Assembly: GCA_965276785.1 (NCBI GenBank)
Contig: OZ255629.1
Location: forward strand, 3,782,001 to 3,846,000
Reading direction: 5' to 3'
Length of the DNA: 64,000 nucleotides
DNA from: LMUY01 sp965276785
GTDB taxonomy: Bacteria > Pseudomonadota > Alphaproteobacteria > Acetobacterales > Acetobacteraceae
Shown here: in pieces, positions 7,850 through 16,106 of the stretch
Numbering within the stretch: position 1 is the first letter of the stretch
How the letters are laid out: the number at the start of each line of letters is the position of its first letter
Program-made: the position numbers and the translations under genes
Notes under the pieces: generated by a model
The model's input: only the letters and a program-made list of their open reading frames with translations
Told to the model about the DNA's origin: nothing
Databases searched by the model: none

Positions 7850-9154
7850 TCACTCGGGCGGTGCGAGCGGCCAATCGGCCGATTTGCCCAGGGCACCGCG
7901 GGGCAGTTCCGCGCCAAAGGTGTAGGCGCGAGGCCTTTCGGGGGTGGAAAGATTGAGGGCAGCGAAGGTTTCCAGCGCCGCCTGCAAGCTGGCGGTTTCG
8001 GCGGCAGGGCCGCGCGGGACAATAAATGCCTTCAATCGACGGCCTTCCGTCGCCGCCATCAGCCGCACGGAGGCGGCCGCGACGCCCGGATGGCTTGAGA
8101 GCACCGCCTCGACATGGGCAGGAAACACGTTCGTGCCGCCGACTTGGACCGCACCATCGATGCGGCCGTTGATGCGATAGCGGCGGCTTGCCACCCATTC
8201 CAGCCGATCCGGCGCAGCGAACACAACGCCGTTGCGCCGCAGCCCGCCATCCTGGTTGCGTTGCCATTGCGGCATGAGCGCGTAATTGGCAGCAGGATCC
8301 GTGCGCCAGCCGATCCCGCCGGTCTCGGAGGAGCCATGGATCTCCACCAGCCGCGACAGTCCGGCCTGTTCGAGCTTAGCCGCCGTTTCGGCGGGGCAGG
8401 GCGCTGTGGACGTCAGCCCGGTGACCCCGCTTCTCCAACCGAACGGAATGGCCCGGGCTGCGGCCGCCCAGAACTCGGGATGGCCGACAATCAGATCTCC
8501 CGGGCGCAGCAACCCGACGAGGCTGCCAGGAGACAGCCCGGCGATATCAAGCACCGGGATCTCACTCAGCTTCTGCGGCAGCAGAACCGTAAACAGGAAG
8601 CCGTAAATGTGGTGGCAAGGCACCGCGCTCAACACCCGAGTCGTGTCCTTGAACAGGAGCGGCAGCAATGCGTCGATCTCGTCGTGGAGGTCGCTCAGCC
8701 TATGCACGATCGGTCTGGGCTGCCCCGTGCTGCCGGAGGTCCGGAAGGTGAGCTTGGCCGAGTACTCGTTCAGCGATTGGGTGGCGACGTCGCACCACTC
8801 GCCGAAGCTGCGCTTGGCCAGCAGGAAGTCGGCAATGCCGCTCTCGTGCATGTGCAGCGCCTCCGACAGCGCGGCGGCGAGCTGCAGGCGCTCTAGGCTG
8901 TCGAATCCCAGCCCTTGCTCATCGAGCCAGGTTTCGGGCGCCCAAGTCCCGGGCGGGAGTGTGGTTGCCGGGCGGATGGTGCGTGCCTCCGACCGGATGA
9001 GGTCGGCAAGCCAGCGCGGCAGGCCGCTCGCACTCCACCAGCGTCCATCGGCAGTATCGGGGTGAGCAGAGGCAAGCATCATCCGCGGCCTTTGTCGAAC
9101 AAGATCGAGGGGGCGAGCCGGGTTCGTCGCGGCGGCCCGGCCAGGCGCGCTCAA
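7850..9154 (-). CDS. pcl: p-Coumarate/hydroxycinnamate:CoA (or carrier) ligase of the PYP pathway
   Basis: A 434-residue AMP-forming acyl ligase, predicted to activate the p-coumaric acid chromophore of the adjacent photoactive yellow protein. The adenylation motifs are present: P-loop TFRTSGSTGQPRPIVH, HGSSETGGIG, YRINGRIDGAVQVGG and the catalytic lysine in LPRGALGKSADW. It is shorter than usual 4-coumarate ligases (about 500-550). The N-terminal 100 residues contain QGLGFDSLERLQLAAALSEA, which resembles an acyl-carrier-protein site (Asp-Ser-Leu). TTG 9154 overlaps the PYP stop as TTGA; ATG 9082 is an alternative start. Confidence 0.85.
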   Translation of the reverse strand: MSAPGRAAATNPARPLDLVRQRPRMMLASAHPDTADGRWWSASGLPRWLADLIRSEARTIRPATTLPPGTWAPETWLDEQGLGFDSLERLQLAAALSEALHMHESGIADFLLAKRSFGEWCDVATQSLNEYSAKLTFRTSGSTGQPRPIVHRLSDLHDEIDALLPLLFKDTTRVLSAVPCHHIYGFLFTVLLPQKLSEIPVLDIAGLSPGSLVGLLRPGDLIVGHPEFWAAAARAIPFGWRSGVTGLTSTAPCPAETAAKLEQAGLSRLVEIHGSSETGGIGWRTDPAANYALMPQWQRNQDGGLRRNGVVFAAPDRLEWVASRRYRINGRIDGAVQVGGTNVFPAHVEAVLSSHPGVAAASVRLMAATEGRRLKAFIVPRGPAAETASLQAALETFAALNLSTPERPRAYTFGAELPRGALGKSADWPLAPPE

Positions 9155-9540
9155 AGCCGCTTGACGAAAATCCAGTATGTGCCGCCGCTGAGTGCCTTTT
9201 TCATATGCACCCGGACTTTGGTTGGTTTCATGTTGTAGTCGAAAGTGTAGTCGAACACGGAGTTCAGGGAGCCAGCTTTGACGCCTTTGTCAAACTCACC
9301 TTTGAACTTTGGAGTATTTGTGCAGGGCGCGACGGCGGTAAAGAAATTCTTGCCAACCACTGAACCCGGGTCACGGCCGGTGATCTGCCCTTCCATGGCG
9401 TTGTACGTCATGATCTTGCCCGTCGCGTCGAGTTGGATCGCTCCAAAGGCAAGCCCGTCAATCTGCTTGTCTGACAGCTTCGACATCGCGTTTTCGATGT
9501 CGTTGCCACCGAATCGAACCTGCTCCAAAACGCCGCTCAT
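9151..9540 (-). CDS. pyp: Photoactive yellow protein (PYP) blue-light receptor
   Basis: A 129-residue PAS-fold photoreceptor that binds p-coumaric acid through a cysteine thioester and cycles with blue light. The match to the Halorhodospira protein is strong throughout. With a +4 offset the chromophore pocket is complete: Tyr46, Glu50, Thr54, Arg56, chromophore Cys73 in VAPCTNTP, Tyr102 and Met104. The C-terminus MKKALSGGTYWIFVKRL is nearly canonical. ATG 9540 has a GAGGTG ribosome site. It is followed immediately by the ligase needed for chromophore loading. No tyrosine ammonia-lyase gene is in the window, so the source of p-coumarate lies elsewhere. Confidence 0.96.
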   Translation of the reverse strand: MSGVLEQVRFGGNDIENAMSKLSDKQIDGLAFGAIQLDATGKIMTYNAMEGQITGRDPGSVVGKNFFTAVAPCTNTPKFKGEFDKGVKAGSLNSVFDYTFDYNMKPTKVRVHMKKALSGGTYWIFVKRL

Positions 9541-9817
9541 CCCATCACCTCGTCCGGCGCTGACACAATGGCCGCCATTCGGCCCTGCCCTCAGCCTGGT
9601 AGCATACAGACGTATTTTACCGCTTTTGGCAATGATGATCGGCGAGAAAGGCACCATAACAGGGTGCCAAAGTCGCAGTTCCGAGGTTCCGCACCACAGC
9701 CTGCCGTGGCTCGCCACGCTGTGAGCGCGCGCGGTTTGCCCGTCTCTCAGGAGCCGCCTAGATAGGGGGCGATGCCGCCAGCAGACGCGGCGCACCGCTG
9801 CAGATTGGGAGATTGCC
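9541..9817. other. Divergent intergenic region between pyp and metY
   Basis: This 277-bp spacer must hold the pyp promoter (leftward) and the metY promoter (rightward). An inverted repeat, GGCACC-7-GGTGCC, lies near 9650 and could be an operator. An AT-richer patch around 9605-9625 (GTATTTTACC) may be part of the pyp promoter. No TGT-N12-ACA site typical of PpsR/CrtJ light and redox control was found. No gene was identified in it. Confidence 0.4.
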
Positions 9818-11116
9818 ATGCATCCGGAAACCATGGTCGTGCACGCCGGCTGGCGGCATGACGCCAGCACAGGCGCGGTCGCCGTCCCCGTGTATCAGAC
9901 CACAGCGTTCCAGTTCGATGGCGCCGAGCACGCGTCCAGCCTGTTTGCGCTGAAGGAGCTCGGCAACATCTACACCCGCATCATGAACCCGACATCCGAT
10001 GCGCTGGAAAAGCGGGTGGCGGCGTTGGAAGGGGGCGCAGGAGCGCTGGCTCTGGCGAGCGGCCAGGCCGCGAGCGCGCTGTCGGTGCAGAACCTGGCCA
10101 AGGTGGGGGACAACATCGTCTCCTCTACCGACCTCTATGGCGGCACCTGGAACCTGTTCGCCAATACGCTCAAGGACCAGGGCATCGAGGTCCGCTTCGT
10201 CGACCCCGTGGACCCGGCGGCCTTCGTGCGCGCCTCGGACGACCGCACCCGCGCCTGGTACGCCGAAACCCTGCCGAACCCCAAGCTGCGGGTGTTTCCG
10301 ATTGCCGAAGTGGCGGAGCTGGGCCGGCCGCTGGGGATCCCGTTGATCATGGACAACACCGCGGCGCCCATGCTGGTGCGGCCGTTCGACCATGGCGCTG
10401 CCGTGGTGGTCTATTCGGCCACCAAATACCTCGGCGGCCATGGCACCGCGATTGCCGGGTTGATCGTGGATGGCGGCACGTTCGATTGGGCGGCCCACCC
10501 CGCGCGCCAGCCTGGGCTGAACACCCCCGACGCGTCCTATCACGGCGCGATCTGGACCGAAGCGGCCAAGCCCTTGGGGCCGATCGCCTACATCCTCAAG
10601 GCGCGGGTGACCTTGCTGCGCGATCTCGGCCCGGCCATCAGCCCGTTCAACTCGTTCCTGGTGCTGCAGGGTATCGAGACGCTGCCGCTGCGGATGAAGC
10701 GCCATTGCGAAACCGCCGCGGCGGTCGCCGATTGGCTGTCGCACCGGCCGGAGGTCTCGCGGGTGATCTACCCCTCCAAGATGACCGGGCGGGATGCCGA
10801 GTTGACCCGGCGCTACCTGCCACATGGTGCGAGTGGATTGTTGGGGTTCGAGCTCCATGGCGGCGCTGCAGCCGGACGGCGCTTCATCGACGCGCTGCAA
10901 CTGTTCTACCATGTCGCCAATATCGGCGACGCCCGTTCGCTCGCGATCCATCCGGCGAGCACGACCCATTCGCAGCTCTCCGAGGGAGACCAGATGAAGA
11001 GCGGCGTGTCGCCGGGCTATGTGCGCCTGTCGATCGGGTTGGAGCATGCGGACGACTTGCTGGCCGACTTGGACCGGGCGTTGCGCGCGTCGGAGATGAA
11101 GGCGGCGGCGGAATAG
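9818..11116 (+). CDS. metY: O-acetylhomoserine sulfhydrylase / aminocarboxypropyltransferase
   Basis: A PLP-dependent Cys/Met-metabolism enzyme, predicted to make homocysteine from O-acetylhomoserine and sulfide. The 432-residue length fits MetY (about 430) better than MetB/MetC (about 390). The PLP lysine is Lys203 in VVYSATKYLGGHG; other blocks are VYQTTAFQF, YTRIMNPTSDALE, ALASGQAASA and SIGLEHADDLLADL. A GGGAG ribosome site precedes the ATG. It is convergent with maf, ten bases downstream. Confidence 0.93.
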   Translation: MHPETMVVHAGWRHDASTGAVAVPVYQTTAFQFDGAEHASSLFALKELGNIYTRIMNPTSDALEKRVAALEGGAGALALASGQAASALSVQNLAKVGDNIVSSTDLYGGTWNLFANTLKDQGIEVRFVDPVDPAAFVRASDDRTRAWYAETLPNPKLRVFPIAEVAELGRPLGIPLIMDNTAAPMLVRPFDHGAAVVVYSATKYLGGHGTAIAGLIVDGGTFDWAAHPARQPGLNTPDASYHGAIWTEAAKPLGPIAYILKARVTLLRDLGPAISPFNSFLVLQGIETLPLRMKRHCETAAAVADWLSHRPEVSRVIYPSKMTGRDAELTRRYLPHGASGLLGFELHGGAAAGRRFIDALQLFYHVANIGDARSLAIHPASTTHSQLSEGDQMKSGVSPGYVRLSIGLEHADDLLADLDRALRASEMKAAAE

Positions 11117-11126
11117 GGAGAACCGC

Positions 11127-11741
11127 TCAAACCATCACCGCCCCCACCTGCCGCAAGAACGCCAACAGCGCCAGCAAGGGCAACCCCAGGACGGCCGCGT
11201 GCTCCCCCTCCACGCGGTCGAACAACTGGGCGCCGAGTCCTTCGAGCCGGTAGGCGCCGACACAGTCCAGGCAGGCGGCGCCCTCGGCCGCCAGGTAGGC
11301 GTCGAGCAATCGGTCCGAGAACGGCCGCATCGACAAAGCCGGCCGCGCTACGTGCCGCCACGCCTCCTGCCCGTCGCGCCAGCAGACCGCCGCCGTGACC
11401 AGCTCATGCCGGCGGCCGCGAAGCGCCTGCAACTGCTCGCGGGCCATCGCCAGGTCGGTTGGCTTGTCGAACCAGCGTCCCTCGCAAACCAGCATTTGGT
11501 CCGCCCCGATCACCAGCGCGCCGGGCGCCACCACCTGCCGCGCCTTCGCCGCAGCCAGGGCGGCGGCCGCACCCTCCATGTCTCCCGACGCAAGCATGGC
11601 GCGGCGGACCGCCGCCTCATCCACCGAAGTAGCTTGGACGCGGAAGGTTAGCCCAGCCGCCGCGAGCAAGCCGCGCCGAGCGGCCGACCCGCTCGCCAAG
11701 ATCATCGGCGGAGCGGCCGGCGCCATCAGGGGGCGGTCCAT
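11127..11741 (-). CDS. maf: Maf-family nucleotide pyrophosphatase
   Basis: A 204-residue Maf/Ham1-like protein, of a family that hydrolyses dTTP/UTP or modified nucleotides and is linked to septum control. The N-terminus MILASGSAARRGLLAAAGL is the Maf substrate motif, and VIGADQMLVCEGRWFDKP holds the acidic catalytic residue. ATG 11741 is chosen because its first base is shared with the TAA stop of ppsR (TAATG), implying coupled translation. The ppsR-maf pair matches the gene order beside the origin in Caulobacter-type chromosomes. Confidence 0.9.
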   Translation of the reverse strand: MDRPLMAPAAPPMILASGSAARRGLLAAAGLTFRVQATSVDEAAVRRAMLASGDMEGAAAALAAAKARQVVAPGALVIGADQMLVCEGRWFDKPTDLAMAREQLQALRGRRHELVTAAVCWRDGQEAWRHVARPALSMRPFSDRLLDAYLAAEGAACLDCVGAYRLEGLGAQLFDRVEGEHAAVLGLPLLALLAFLRQVGAVMV

Positions 11742-12598
11742 TATGGCGCGGCCGGAGACGCGTGCTTCCGCCGGGCATGCCAGGCGTCCATCAACTGCAG
11801 CACCGTCGCGGCGGTTTCCTCGATCGAACGTCGCGTCACGTCGATCACCGGCCAGCCGCGGCGGTTGCAAATCCGGCGAGCCCAGAGCAGCTCGTCCTTC
11901 ACCGCGTCCGCGTCGATATACTCGCTCTTGTCTTGCCGCATCGCCCCGCTCTGGCCGATCAGGCGCAACCGGTGCCGGCGGATTTCGATCAGGGCCGGAG
12001 GATCCAGCGTCAGGCCGATCACCGGGCAGCGCGGCTCGCCCAGCCCGGGCGGGTCCGGCAAGCCCGGCACCAGCGGAACGTTGGCCGCCTTCACCCCCCG
12101 GTTGGCGAGATAGAACGAGGTCGGCGTTTTGGAGGAGCGGGAGACGCCGACCAGGATTACGTCGGCTTCCTGAATGCCCGCCTGCGCCTGGCCGTCGTCA
12201 TGCGCCAGGACGAAATGCATGGCGTCGATCCGGCGGAAGTAGTCGGCGTCCAGCACGTATTGCCGCCCCGGCCGCGAGGCCGCCTGCTCCCCGAGCTGTT
12301 CTTGGAGCATGCCCAACACCGGGTCGAGCACGTTCACCAGCGCGATCTGCAGCCGGGTGCAGATGGTCTGCAGTTCTTCGCGCAACCCGGTGTCCAGCAA
12401 AGTGGACAGCACCGGGCCGGGTTCCGCCTCGATGCCCTCCAAAACCCGGTGCAACTGGAAGCGAGTCCGGACCAGGCTCCAGCGATGATACACGATGGAG
12501 ACATGCTCGAACTGCGAGACCGTGGCCCGCGCGATCGAGTTCAGCGTCTCCCCGGTTGCATCCGACACCAAGTGCAGGTTCAGCCGCTGCGTGCTCAT
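11741..12598 (-). CDS. ppsR: Pyruvate, phosphate dikinase / PEP synthase regulatory protein (DUF299)
   Basis: A bifunctional Ser/Thr kinase and Pi-dependent phosphorylase that switches PPDK or PEP synthase activity. The 285-residue product starts MSTQRLNLHLVSDATGETL, a hallmark of the family, and has the P-loop GVSRSSKTPTSFYLANRG near residue 160. ATG 12598 is preferred to the longer frame from 12712, whose N-terminus is unlike the family. It faces away from hemE across a 288-bp spacer that contains DnaA-box-like sequences. Confidence 0.92.
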   Translation of the reverse strand: MSTQRLNLHLVSDATGETLNSIARATVSQFEHVSIVYHRWSLVRTRFQLHRVLEGIEAEPGPVLSTLLDTGLREELQTICTRLQIALVNVLDPVLGMLQEQLGEQAASRPGRQYVLDADYFRRIDAMHFVLAHDDGQAQAGIQEADVILVGVSRSSKTPTSFYLANRGVKAANVPLVPGLPDPPGLGEPRCPVIGLTLDPPALIEIRRHRLRLIGQSGAMRQDKSEYIDADAVKDELLWARRICNRRGWPVIDVTRRSIEETAATVLQLMDAWHARRKHASPAAP

Positions 12599-12886
12599 GA
12601 CTGCGAGGATAGCGGGGATAAGCCGCGCCGCCAGCGGATTATGCGGCCACGGCACCAGAGAGCGGGGATAACCCGTCCATGACGGCCTCCATGGGATGGC
12701 TGAAGGCGCCACGATGGGGACGGCGGGACAAGCGCTGATTTGGCAACGGTCGTAACGGGTTGGCTATCTGCCTTCGTGTGGATGGAACGCGCCCTGCCGC
12801 CGGCAGTGCCGTGTACCCCCTTATCCACACGCCCTACTAACTACCACTGCCTACTTTAGAATCCTTATTGGTTTATAGAGAGCGGC
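12599..12886. other. oriC: Candidate chromosomal replication origin (oriC) between ppsR and hemE
   Basis: The spacer contains a perfect DnaA box, TTATCCACA, at 12821-12829. A degenerate reverse box (TGTGGATGG) lies at 12777-12785, and two copies of AGCGGGGATAA (reverse TTATCCCCG, 7 of 9 box matches) lie at 12611 and 12661. Next to the perfect box is a locally AT-rich stretch, 12835-12880, suited to unwinding. Genes diverge from it (ppsR-maf leftward, hemE-hemH rightward), as at known alphaproteobacterial origins beside hemE. The hemE promoter must also lie here. The origin assignment is an inference. Confidence 0.55.
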
Positions 12887-13942
12887 ATGACATCTCCCCT
12901 GCCAAGCGTCCCACTCGCCCGCGCGCCACTGCTCCGGGTACTGGCCGGCGAGGCCGTCTGGCCGCCGCCGATTTGGCTGATGCGACAGGCCGGCCGCTAC
13001 CTTCCGGAATACCGTGCCATCCGCGCCCAGGCCGGCGGCATGCTGGACCTGTGCCTGAACCCGGACCTGGCCACCGAGGTCACGCTGCAGCCGATCCGCC
13101 GCTATGGCTTTGATGCCGCCATCCTGTTCAGCGACCTGCCGCTACTGTGTTGGGCGCTGGGCCAGGACCTGCGCTACGCTGAGGGCGAAGGTCCGTTGCT
13201 GAACCCGGTGCGGGACGCATCCCAGCTTGCCCGGCTGGATGGGGCGCGGCTTGCCGGGGCGGTCAGTCCCGTGCTGGAGGCGGTGCGCCGCATCCGCGCC
13301 GCCCTGCCCTCCGAATGCGCCTTGATCGGGTTTGCCGGCAGCCCTTGGACGGTGGCCTGCTACATGGTGGAGGGCCGCGGCTCCAAGGAGTTCACCGCCG
13401 CGCGCACCATGGCCTATGCCGATCCGCCGCTGTTCGCCGGCCTCACTGACCTTCTGGTCGAGCAGACCGCCGCCTACCTCTCGCTGCAGATCGAAGCCGG
13501 GGCGGATGTGGTGATGCTGTTCGACTCTTGGGCGGGCGTGCTGCCCGCCGAGCAGTTCCGCCAGCACGTCATCCAGCCGACCCGCCGCATTGTGGCCCGG
13601 TTGCGCGAGCGCCATCCGGCCACGCCGGTGATCGGCTTTCCCCGCCTGGCTGGCGCGCTGCTCGCCGAATACGTCGCCGGCACGGGGGTCCAAGCCGTCG
13701 GCGTCGACACGGCGGCGGACCCGGCGCTGGCCGCGGCCGCCGTTCCGGCCACAGTCGCCGTGCAAGGCAACCTCGACCCGTTGGCGCTGGTGGTGGGCGG
13801 CGAGACGCAGGACACAGCCACACGCCGGGTATTGCAGGCGTGGCGCGGCCGGCCGGCGATCTTCAATCTCGGTCATGGCATCGTGCCCGGCACGCCGCCC
13901 GAGCACGTCGCCGCCCTGGTCGATCGCGTCCGCCATGCTTGA
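12887..13942 (+). CDS. hemE: Uroporphyrinogen decarboxylase
   Basis: HemE decarboxylates uroporphyrinogen III to coproporphyrinogen III in haem and tetrapyrrole synthesis. The 351-residue length is typical. The signature PPIWLMRQAGRYLPEYR (27-43) holds the substrate-binding Arg and the conserved block; the FSDLPLL, GFAGSPWTVACYMVEG, LFDSWAG and FNLGHGIVPGTPPEHV blocks are also present. It overlaps hemH by 8 bases, so the two form a haem operon running away from the candidate origin. Confidence 0.97.
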   Translation: MTSPLPSVPLARAPLLRVLAGEAVWPPPIWLMRQAGRYLPEYRAIRAQAGGMLDLCLNPDLATEVTLQPIRRYGFDAAILFSDLPLLCWALGQDLRYAEGEGPLLNPVRDASQLARLDGARLAGAVSPVLEAVRRIRAALPSECALIGFAGSPWTVACYMVEGRGSKEFTAARTMAYADPPLFAGLTDLLVEQTAAYLSLQIEAGADVVMLFDSWAGVLPAEQFRQHVIQPTRRIVARLRERHPATPVIGFPRLAGALLAEYVAGTGVQAVGVDTAADPALAAAAVPATVAVQGNLDPLALVVGGETQDTATRRVLQAWRGRPAIFNLGHGIVPGTPPEHVAALVDRVRHA

Positions 13943-15086
13943 CGCCGCCGCACCCCCCGCCAAGTCTGGCTGCATGCAGGCACCCCGCATCGCCGTCGTG
14001 CTGTTCAACCTGGGCGGCCCCGACAAGCCGGCCTCGGTGCGGCCGTTCCTGGTCAATCTGTTCCGCGACCCGGCTATTCTGCGGGTGCCGTTCTTCGTGC
14101 GGCCGCTGCTTGCCCGCATTATCGCCTATGCCCGGACCAAGCCCGCCACCGCCAACTACATGATCCTGGGCGGCAGTTCGCCGCTGCTTGGCCTGACCGA
14201 GCAGCAAGCCCGGGCCCTGGAGCGGGCGTTGCCGGAGTTCGAGCTGCGGTGCTTCACCGCGATGCGCTACTGGCACCCGTTCAGCGGCGAGGTGGCGCGC
14301 GCCGTGCGGGATTGGGCGCCGGAGCGCATCGTGTTGCTGCCGCTCTACCCGCAATACTCCACCACGACGACGGGCTCCTCGCTGAGCGCCTGGCGGGAAG
14401 CCGCCGCCGCCGCCGGGTTGGTGGCGCCGGTCAGCACCTTGTGTTGCTACCATGCCGACCCGGGCTACATCGCGGCGACCGCCGCCGGAGTGCGCCGCGC
14501 CTACGAAGCCGCGCTGGCTGAACTGGGCGGCCGCGCCCCGCTGCGGGTGTTGTTCTCGGCCCATGGCCTGCCCGAGGTCATCGTCAAAGGCGGCGATCCG
14601 TATCAGTTCCAGGTGGAGCGCACCGTCGCTGCCACGGTGCAGGCGATGGCGGTGCCCGGGCTGGATTGGACGGTGTGCTACCAATCCCGCGCGACGCCGC
14701 AGAAATGGCTTGATCCCAGCACCGAGCACACCATTGAACGGGCAGCGCACGACAAGACCGCCGTTTTAGTGGTGCCGATCGCCTTCGTGTCCGAGCATTC
14801 GGAAACGCTGGTGGAGCTCGATGTCGAATACCGGGACTTTGCGGCGGAGAAGGGCGTGCCGGGCTATTTCCGGGCGCCAGCCCAGAACGCCGACGCGGGC
14901 TTCATCGGCAGCCTCGCCTCGCTGGTGCGCAAGACGCTGGATCGCGGCCCTGGCCTGTGCAGTTGGGCGGGCGGCCGAATCTGCCCGCAGCAGCATGGCG
15001 ATTGCCCCCATGCCTGCGCCGGGCTGGCGGCTGCTGAGCCCGCGCTAGAACTTGCCGCCGAGAAGCTGCCGGAACGCGTGGCGTGA
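13935..15086 (+). CDS. hemH: Ferrochelatase, probably with a C-terminal [2Fe-2S] cluster
   Basis: Inserts ferrous iron into protoporphyrin IX, the last step of haem synthesis. The core VVLFNLGGPD, the SAHGLPE metal-site histidine and VPIAFVSEHSETLVELD are all present. A C-terminal extension holds Cys342, Cys350, Cys357 and Cys361 (LCSWAGGRICPQQHGDCPHA), and Cys170/171 lies in the core, the arrangement expected of [2Fe-2S] ferrochelatases such as that of Caulobacter. Start ATG 13935 overlaps hemE; ATG 13974 (MQAPRIAVVL) is an equally reasonable start. The stop overlaps the next gene as GTGA. Confidence 0.94.
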   Translation: MLDAAAPPAKSGCMQAPRIAVVLFNLGGPDKPASVRPFLVNLFRDPAILRVPFFVRPLLARIIAYARTKPATANYMILGGSSPLLGLTEQQARALERALPEFELRCFTAMRYWHPFSGEVARAVRDWAPERIVLLPLYPQYSTTTTGSSLSAWREAAAAAGLVAPVSTLCCYHADPGYIAATAAGVRRAYEAALAELGGRAPLRVLFSAHGLPEVIVKGGDPYQFQVERTVAATVQAMAVPGLDWTVCYQSRATPQKWLDPSTEHTIERAAHDKTAVLVVPIAFVSEHSETLVELDVEYRDFAAEKGVPGYFRAPAQNADAGFIGSLASLVRKTLDRGPGLCSWAGGRICPQQHGDCPHACAGLAAAEPALELAAEKLPERVA

Positions 15087-15754
15087 CGAAGCTGCCGTTG
15101 CTGCTGGTGATCTTCGACTGCGACGGCGTGTTAATCGATAGCGAGGGCCCTTCCAACCGTCTCGTCGCCGAGGCGGTGACCGAGCTGGGCTGGCCGATGA
15201 CGGCGGACGAAGCCTACCGCCTGTTCGTCGGCCGCCGCCTCTCCGACATCCCGGCCATCGTCGAGCCGAAGCTGGGCCGCTCCGTGCCGGCAGAGTGGGT
15301 AGAAGGCTTGCGCGGGCGGCTGGTGCAGGGATTGGCCGCCGTGGCGGCGATCCCGGGGGCGCACGACGCGCTGGCGGCGGTGACGGCGCTGGGCCTGCCG
15401 TTCCGTGTCGCCTCCAACTCCTCCCATGAGGAGATGGTGGTGAAATTTGCCCAGACCGGCTTGGCTGCGATGATGGCAGGCCGTGCCCATAGCGCGCGGG
15501 ACGTGCTGCTCGGCAAGCCGGCGCCGGACGTGTTCCTTCACGCTGCCGCCGCGGAAGGTGTGCCTCCCGGCGCGTGTCTCGTGGTCGAGGACAGCGTGCC
15601 CGGCGCCGAGGCCGCCCGTGCGGCGGGAATGGCTTGCGTTGGCTTGGCACCGAACGGCGACAATCCCGCCTTGCGTGCAACCGGGGCCGTGCTCATCCAC
15701 TCCCTGGCGGAGCTTCCGGCCATGCTGCGAGCGGCCATGGAACCCCGCCGATGA
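15083..15754 (+). CDS. HAD-IA family phosphatase, phosphoglycolate/sugar-phosphate type
   Basis: A 223-residue HAD phosphatase with complete motifs: IFDCDGVLIDSEG (nucleophile Asp), RVASNSSHEEM, Lys in LGKPAPDVFL, and VVEDSVPGAEAARAAGM. The DCDGVLIDSE form and the cap length point to the beta-phosphoglucomutase/phosphoglycolate phosphatase branch; the substrate is not assignable. The GTG start overlaps the hemH stop, so it belongs to the hemE-hemH operon. Confidence 0.88.
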   Translation: MTKLPLLLVIFDCDGVLIDSEGPSNRLVAEAVTELGWPMTADEAYRLFVGRRLSDIPAIVEPKLGRSVPAEWVEGLRGRLVQGLAAVAAIPGAHDALAAVTALGLPFRVASNSSHEEMVVKFAQTGLAAMMAGRAHSARDVLLGKPAPDVFLHAAAAEGVPPGACLVVEDSVPGAEAARAAGMACVGLAPNGDNPALRATGAVLIHSLAELPAMLRAAMEPRR

Positions 15755-15770
15755 TTTGCGTGAGCCACTG

Positions 15771-16073
15771 TCAGTCCTTGAACGGGTCGAACTCGCCCTC
15801 TCCCGCCATGGCGACCGCGAACGGCCGCAGCGTGTGCAGCACCCGGATGGTGCCGGCGTGCTCGGCCAGCACGGCGGGCAGCCGGCGATAGGCCATTGGG
15901 CTCTCGTCCAGGTCCCCGCCGCTCAGCGACACGCCGCGTTCTGTCAGCCAGGCATCCATCTGCGCCCGAGTGAAGACCCGCTTGGCCGCCATGCGCCCGA
16001 ACAGCCGTCCGGCACCGTGCACCGTGGAGTAAAGCGCCGTGGCCGAAGCCGGGCTGTCCACCCCCTCGATGAT
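15771..16073 (-). pseudogene. rtcB: rtcB 3' fragment (severed C-terminus of RNA ligase RtcB)
   Basis: The last 100 codons of rtcB, cut off from the rest by the Tn3-family insertion. The fragment reads IIEGVDSPASATALYSTVHG and continues AGRLFGRMAAKRVFTR; the His of HGAGR corresponds to the guanylated nucleophile of RtcB ligases. Removing the transposon plus one copy of the 5-bp repeat joins it in frame with 22843-23883 to give a 447-residue protein. It now has no promoter or start of its own except transposon-derived codons. Confidence 0.93.
16069..16073. repeat. 5-bp target-site duplication, left copy (ATGAT)
   Basis: ATGAT directly precedes the GGGGG end of the transposon and is repeated at 22838-22842 just after the other end. 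On the rtcB strand it reads ATCAT. A 5-bp duplication is diagnostic of Tn3-family transposition. Confidence 0.93.
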
Positions 16074-16106
16074 GGGGGTCGGTAGCAACGGAACCGAAAG
16101 TTCGAT

